Shown here in pieces: positions 61,757 to 64,000 of a stretch of 64,000 nt of DNA. Source of the stretch: Rhodoblastus sp963713695 (lineage in GTDB: Bacteria > Pseudomonadota > Alphaproteobacteria > Rhizobiales > Beijerinckiaceae). The stretch is taken from positions 1 through 64,000 of the forward strand of contig CAVQMU010000007.1 in the NCBI GenBank assembly GCA_963713695.1. Reading direction: 5' to 3'. The notes beneath the pieces are model-generated. The model saw only the letters and a list, made by a program, of their open reading frames with translations. It was not told where the DNA came from and searched no databases. Position numbers and translations under genes: made by a program. Every line of letters starts with the position of its first letter. Position 1 is the stretch's first letter.

Positions 61757-63298
61757 TTACCCGCCGAGTCCCATCAATTCGCGCATCTTGGCGGCATAGC
61801 CATAGACATCCCCGAAATGCTCGAGCCGCCCCTGATCGTTGGCCGTCAGCGTGAAATAGACGATGTGGATCGGCAGCGGCGTCGGCAGGTTGACGCGCCG
61901 CTCGCTCTTGCCGAGCATTTTCTTGAGCTTTTCCTCGCTCCAGCCGTGGTCCGCGCCGAGCAGCGCCACCGCGAACTGGAAGGGCTGGTCGACGCGCACG
62001 CAGCCATGGCTCAGGGCGCGGCGGGCGCTGGCGAACAGACTGCGTGTCGGCGTGTCGTGCAGATAGACGGAATAATTGTTCGGGAAGATGAACTTGATCC
62101 GCCCCAGCGCATTGCGCTCGCCGGGCTCCTGCCGGACATGCAGCTTCCCGTGGACGTAGCGGACGGAATAGCCCATGCGGCTGAGCGCGCCGAGCTTGTT
62201 CATCATTTCGTTCTTGATAATCAACTCGGGCACGTTCCAGGAGGGGTTGACGATCAAATATTCCAGCTTGCTCGAAAAGAGCGGCGTTTCCTTGGTCGGC
62301 TGTCCCACGATGACGCGCGTGCTCAGGGCAAGCGCGTTGTCGCGGTAAAGTCTCGACGTGAATTCGGGAACATTGACCACGATCCGGTCCGCGCCGGGGT
62401 CGCGCGGCTGCCAGCGCCAGAATTCCATATTGGCGAGAATTTCGGCCTCGAGCGCGGCGCCGCGCTCGAGGGGCTCGGGCGACGGCGTCGCTGGCCCGTT
62501 TGTGGCGCTTGCCGTGCGAGGCGGGCGTGAGGAGCGCCACGGTCGCGGGTTCGGTTCGCAGCTGCGCCAGTTTGTCGCGCAAGGCGATATAGCCGGGGGA
62601 TTGCGGATTGTAGGATTGCAACTTGCTGTCGGCGTCCGGCGCCTGTGCGACGTCCTGCAGGGCTTGAGCCGGCGCACGATTTCGGGTTTCGAGCCGATCA
62701 GGTCGGAAAGCCGCGCGGGATCGACCCGGCCGCCGCTGGCCTGCGAGGCGTAGCCGGCGACCGCTTCGGACAAGGCGACGTCGCCGAGCGCCAGCGACGC
62801 CTCCGGCCCCTGGTCAAGCGCATAGACGCGGTAGGCGCGCAGGTCGAGCCCGTCGTCCGGCGCGTGCTGCAACCTCTGGAAGGCGGCGCGGGCGGCTGGC
62901 GTCCACTTGCCCTTGTCCAGCCAGAGCGGCGCATCGCCCCTGCCCGCATAAAAGGCCGAGACCGCCTGCATCTGCGCGCGAATTTCGGGTGTGATGCGGC
63001 CGGCCTCGGAAGCTGCGCGCAGCAGGGCGGCGCGGATGGCGCGATTGGCGGCTGGCTTGTCCGGCCCTATTTTCTCGCCCAGAGCAGGCTTCGCATCGGA
63101 AGGCTTGGCATCGGAAGACTTGGCGTCGGAAGGCTTGGCGTCGGCGGGCTTGGTCTCCGGCTGGGCGGGCGTCGTCGCCTGGGCGGGGGCGGCGTCATTG
63201 GCGCGAGCTTCGCCGCGACCGGGGCCGACCGGCGCAAGAAGCGCGGCCAAAGCGATCGCCGTCGTCGCGCAGAAGCCTGCCGAGCCGAGCCGAGACAT
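61757..63298 (-). CDS. L,D-transpeptidase, YcbB-like (two compensating frameshifts)
   Basis: About 513 residues. Signal peptide (RLGSAGFCATTAIALAALLA), then a linker with KPSDAK-type repeats encoded by 15-bp units (about 63095-63145), a YcbB N-terminal region (FYAGRGDAPLWLDKGKWTPA, LDLRAYRVYALDQGPEASLA) and the YkuD catalytic domain. The domain has RLYRDNALALSTRVIVGQPT, YLIVNPSWNVPELIIKNEMM, and the active-site Cys in LSHGCVRVDQPFQFAVALLG. Between about 62660 and 62480 the correct sequence (QSYNPQSPGYIALRDKLAQL) is in another frame, so two indels cancel. It forms 3-3 cross-links in peptidoglycan. ATG at 63298 gives the signal peptide. Confidence 0.88.
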   Translation of the reverse strand: MSRLGSAGFCATTAIALAALLAPVGPGRGEARANDAAPAQATTPAQPETKPADAKPSDAKSSDAKPSDAKPALGEKIGPDKPAANRAIRAALLRAASEAGRITPEIRAQMQAVSAFYAGRGDAPLWLDKGKWTPAARAAFQRLQHAPDDGLDLRAYRVYALDQGPEASLALGDVALSEAVAGYASQASGGRVDPARLSDLIGSKPEIVRRLKPCRTSHRRRTPTASCNPTIRNPPAISPCATNWRSCEPNPRPWRSSRPPRTASATNGPATPSPEPLERGAALEAEILANMEFWRWQPRDPGADRIVVNVPEFTSRLYRDNALALSTRVIVGQPTKETPLFSSKLEYLIVNPSWNVPELIIKNEMMNKLGALSRMGYSVRYVHGKLHVRQEPGERNALGRIKFIFPNNYSVYLHDTPTRSLFASARRALSHGCVRVDQPFQFAVALLGADHGWSEEKLKKMLGKSERRVNLPTPLPIHIVYFTLTANDQGRLEHFGDVYGYAAKMRELMGLGG

Positions 63299-63571
63299 TC
63301 CCAACACCTTTCAACCGGTCCTGAAATCAGCAACCGTTCCCGCAAGATGGCGCCGCCGTCGCGCCAACGCCAATTTTTTCGCAGCCTTGGCCGATAAATT
63401 TTTTTCGTGAGCTTTCGCCCATTCGAGACGGGACGCCCGAGAAAATCAACTGCCGAGCCGCGTTTTCAGGACCTCTCAGGGGAAATTTCCGGGGTCGGTG
63501 GCGGCGCGGTCACAGCCGGCGCCGGGTCCGATGGCTCGAACACAGCGCAGCAATCTCGAACACAAGTCCGG

Positions 63572-64000
63572 TCAGGCGGCGCTGACGTCGTCGGCGCCCT
63601 CGTCCAGGCCGTAATCCTTCATTTTCCGGTAGAGCGTGGATCGGCCAATGCCGAGCTTGCGCGCCATTTCCGACATCTGGCCGCGATAATGCGACAAGGC
63701 GAAGCGAATGGCTTCCTCTTCCAGCGAATCGAGTTTCCGCACGTCGCCATTCTCGTCGAGGATGCGGAGGACATTGGGGTCGCGCATCTCGACGCGCACG
63801 ACTTCGCGATGGACGTCGCGATGGCCGACGGGCGCAGGCGCCGGCGGGATGCGCACGTCAAATCCCTGGACATGCGTGGCGATCTGCGGAAATTCCGTAA
63901 CCGTCAATTCGTCGCCGTCCGACAGGACCACGGCGCGGAAAACGGCGTTCTCGAGCTGGCGGACATTGCCGGGCCAGTCATAGGTCGAAAGCAGCGCCAG
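63572..64000 (-). CDS. Sigma-54-dependent Fis-family regulator, C-terminal part
   Basis: The last ~142 residues of a larger protein whose start lies beyond the window. Entering from the right edge it reads LALLSTYDWPGNVRQLENAV, the end of the AAA+ sigma-54 interaction domain (GNVRQLEN block). A linker follows (VTEFPQIATHVQGFDVRIPP), then a Fis-type HTH: LDSLEEEAIRFALSHYRGQM, SEMARKLGIGRSTLYRKMKD. It activates promoters with sigma-54 RNA polymerase. Whether it has an N-terminal receiver cannot be seen. The 273-bp gap to the L,D-transpeptidase shows no gene. Confidence 0.9.
   Translation of the reverse strand: MALLSTYDWPGNVRQLENAVFRAVVLSDGDELTVTEFPQIATHVQGFDVRIPPAPAPVGHRDVHREVVRVEMRDPNVLRILDENGDVRKLDSLEEEAIRFALSHYRGQMSEMARKLGIGRSTLYRKMKDYGLDEGADDVSAA

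Overview
The window is GC-rich DNA from an alphaproteobacterium, most likely a member of the Hyphomicrobiales (Beijerinckiaceae/Methylocystaceae/Rhodoblastus-like). Supporting markers are an ALAS-type hemA, a class I lysyl-tRNA synthetase, two phasins, a squalene-hopene cyclase, FixJ-like regulators, a PdhS-like PAS histidine kinase, DUF882 and DUF459 proteins, a methanol-metabolism-type four-cysteine cytochrome c, and a tRNA-His with a G1:U72 pair and A73. The taxonomic placement is an inference from gene content.

Layout. 1-2.8 kb (minus): broken mtnA, class II glutamine amidotransferase, tRNA-His, two phasins. 3-6.2 kb (plus): PAS histidine kinase and a small acidic protein. 6.2-8.4 kb (minus): two related outer-membrane beta-barrel proteins. 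8.4-14.4 kb: structured leader and purA, a membrane-anchored hypothetical protein, rpoH with an in-frame stop, an aromatic/aspartate aminotransferase, and a XoxG-like cytochrome. 14.6-19.4 kb: cold-shock protein, transglutaminase-like protein, ABM protein, a palindromic repeat, EamA permease and lytic transglycosylase. 19.4-27.9 kb: hemA, a membrane protein, CFA-type methyltransferase, shc, NarL-type regulator, small proteins, GT4. 28-33.8 kb: DUF882 peptidase, DUF459 SGNH hydrolase, double MaoC protein, structured leader and mtnP. 33.9-39.2 kb: two LuxR-HTH proteins with a divergent hybrid histidine kinase, then rplY and pth.

39.2-47.4 kb is an accessory surface-glycan locus (two GT4, FkbM methyltransferase, sulfotransferase, AT-rich acyltransferase, DUF707, GT25). 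It lies between pth and tRNA-Glu, where ychF would often follow pth. 47.8-54.8 kb holds a TetR-controlled RND efflux operon followed by a tiny membrane protein and a SCO1-type copper chaperone. 54.8-64 kb holds a pseudo-receiver, a solute-binding protein, a GT2 synthase, lysS, DUF952-pyrD, an L,D-transpeptidase and the end of a sigma-54 regulator.

Many conserved genes carry single-base indels, often in G, C or A runs (mtnA, the PAS kinase, one porin, the 10-kb hypothetical, the lytic transglycosylase, rplY, the receiver, the solute-binding protein, pyrD, the L,D-transpeptidase). This pattern looks more like sequence error than decay, so these are annotated as single genes with a noted frameshift. 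The rpoH lesion is different: it is an in-frame TAA.

The most interesting unexplained signals are two structured stretches ending in strong intrinsic terminators with no plus-strand gene before them. One lies before purA and one before mtnP. The mtnP one contains mutually exclusive pairings of the kind seen in attenuators. A third signal is a 12-bp motif shared by the phasin and hopanoid-cyclase promoters.
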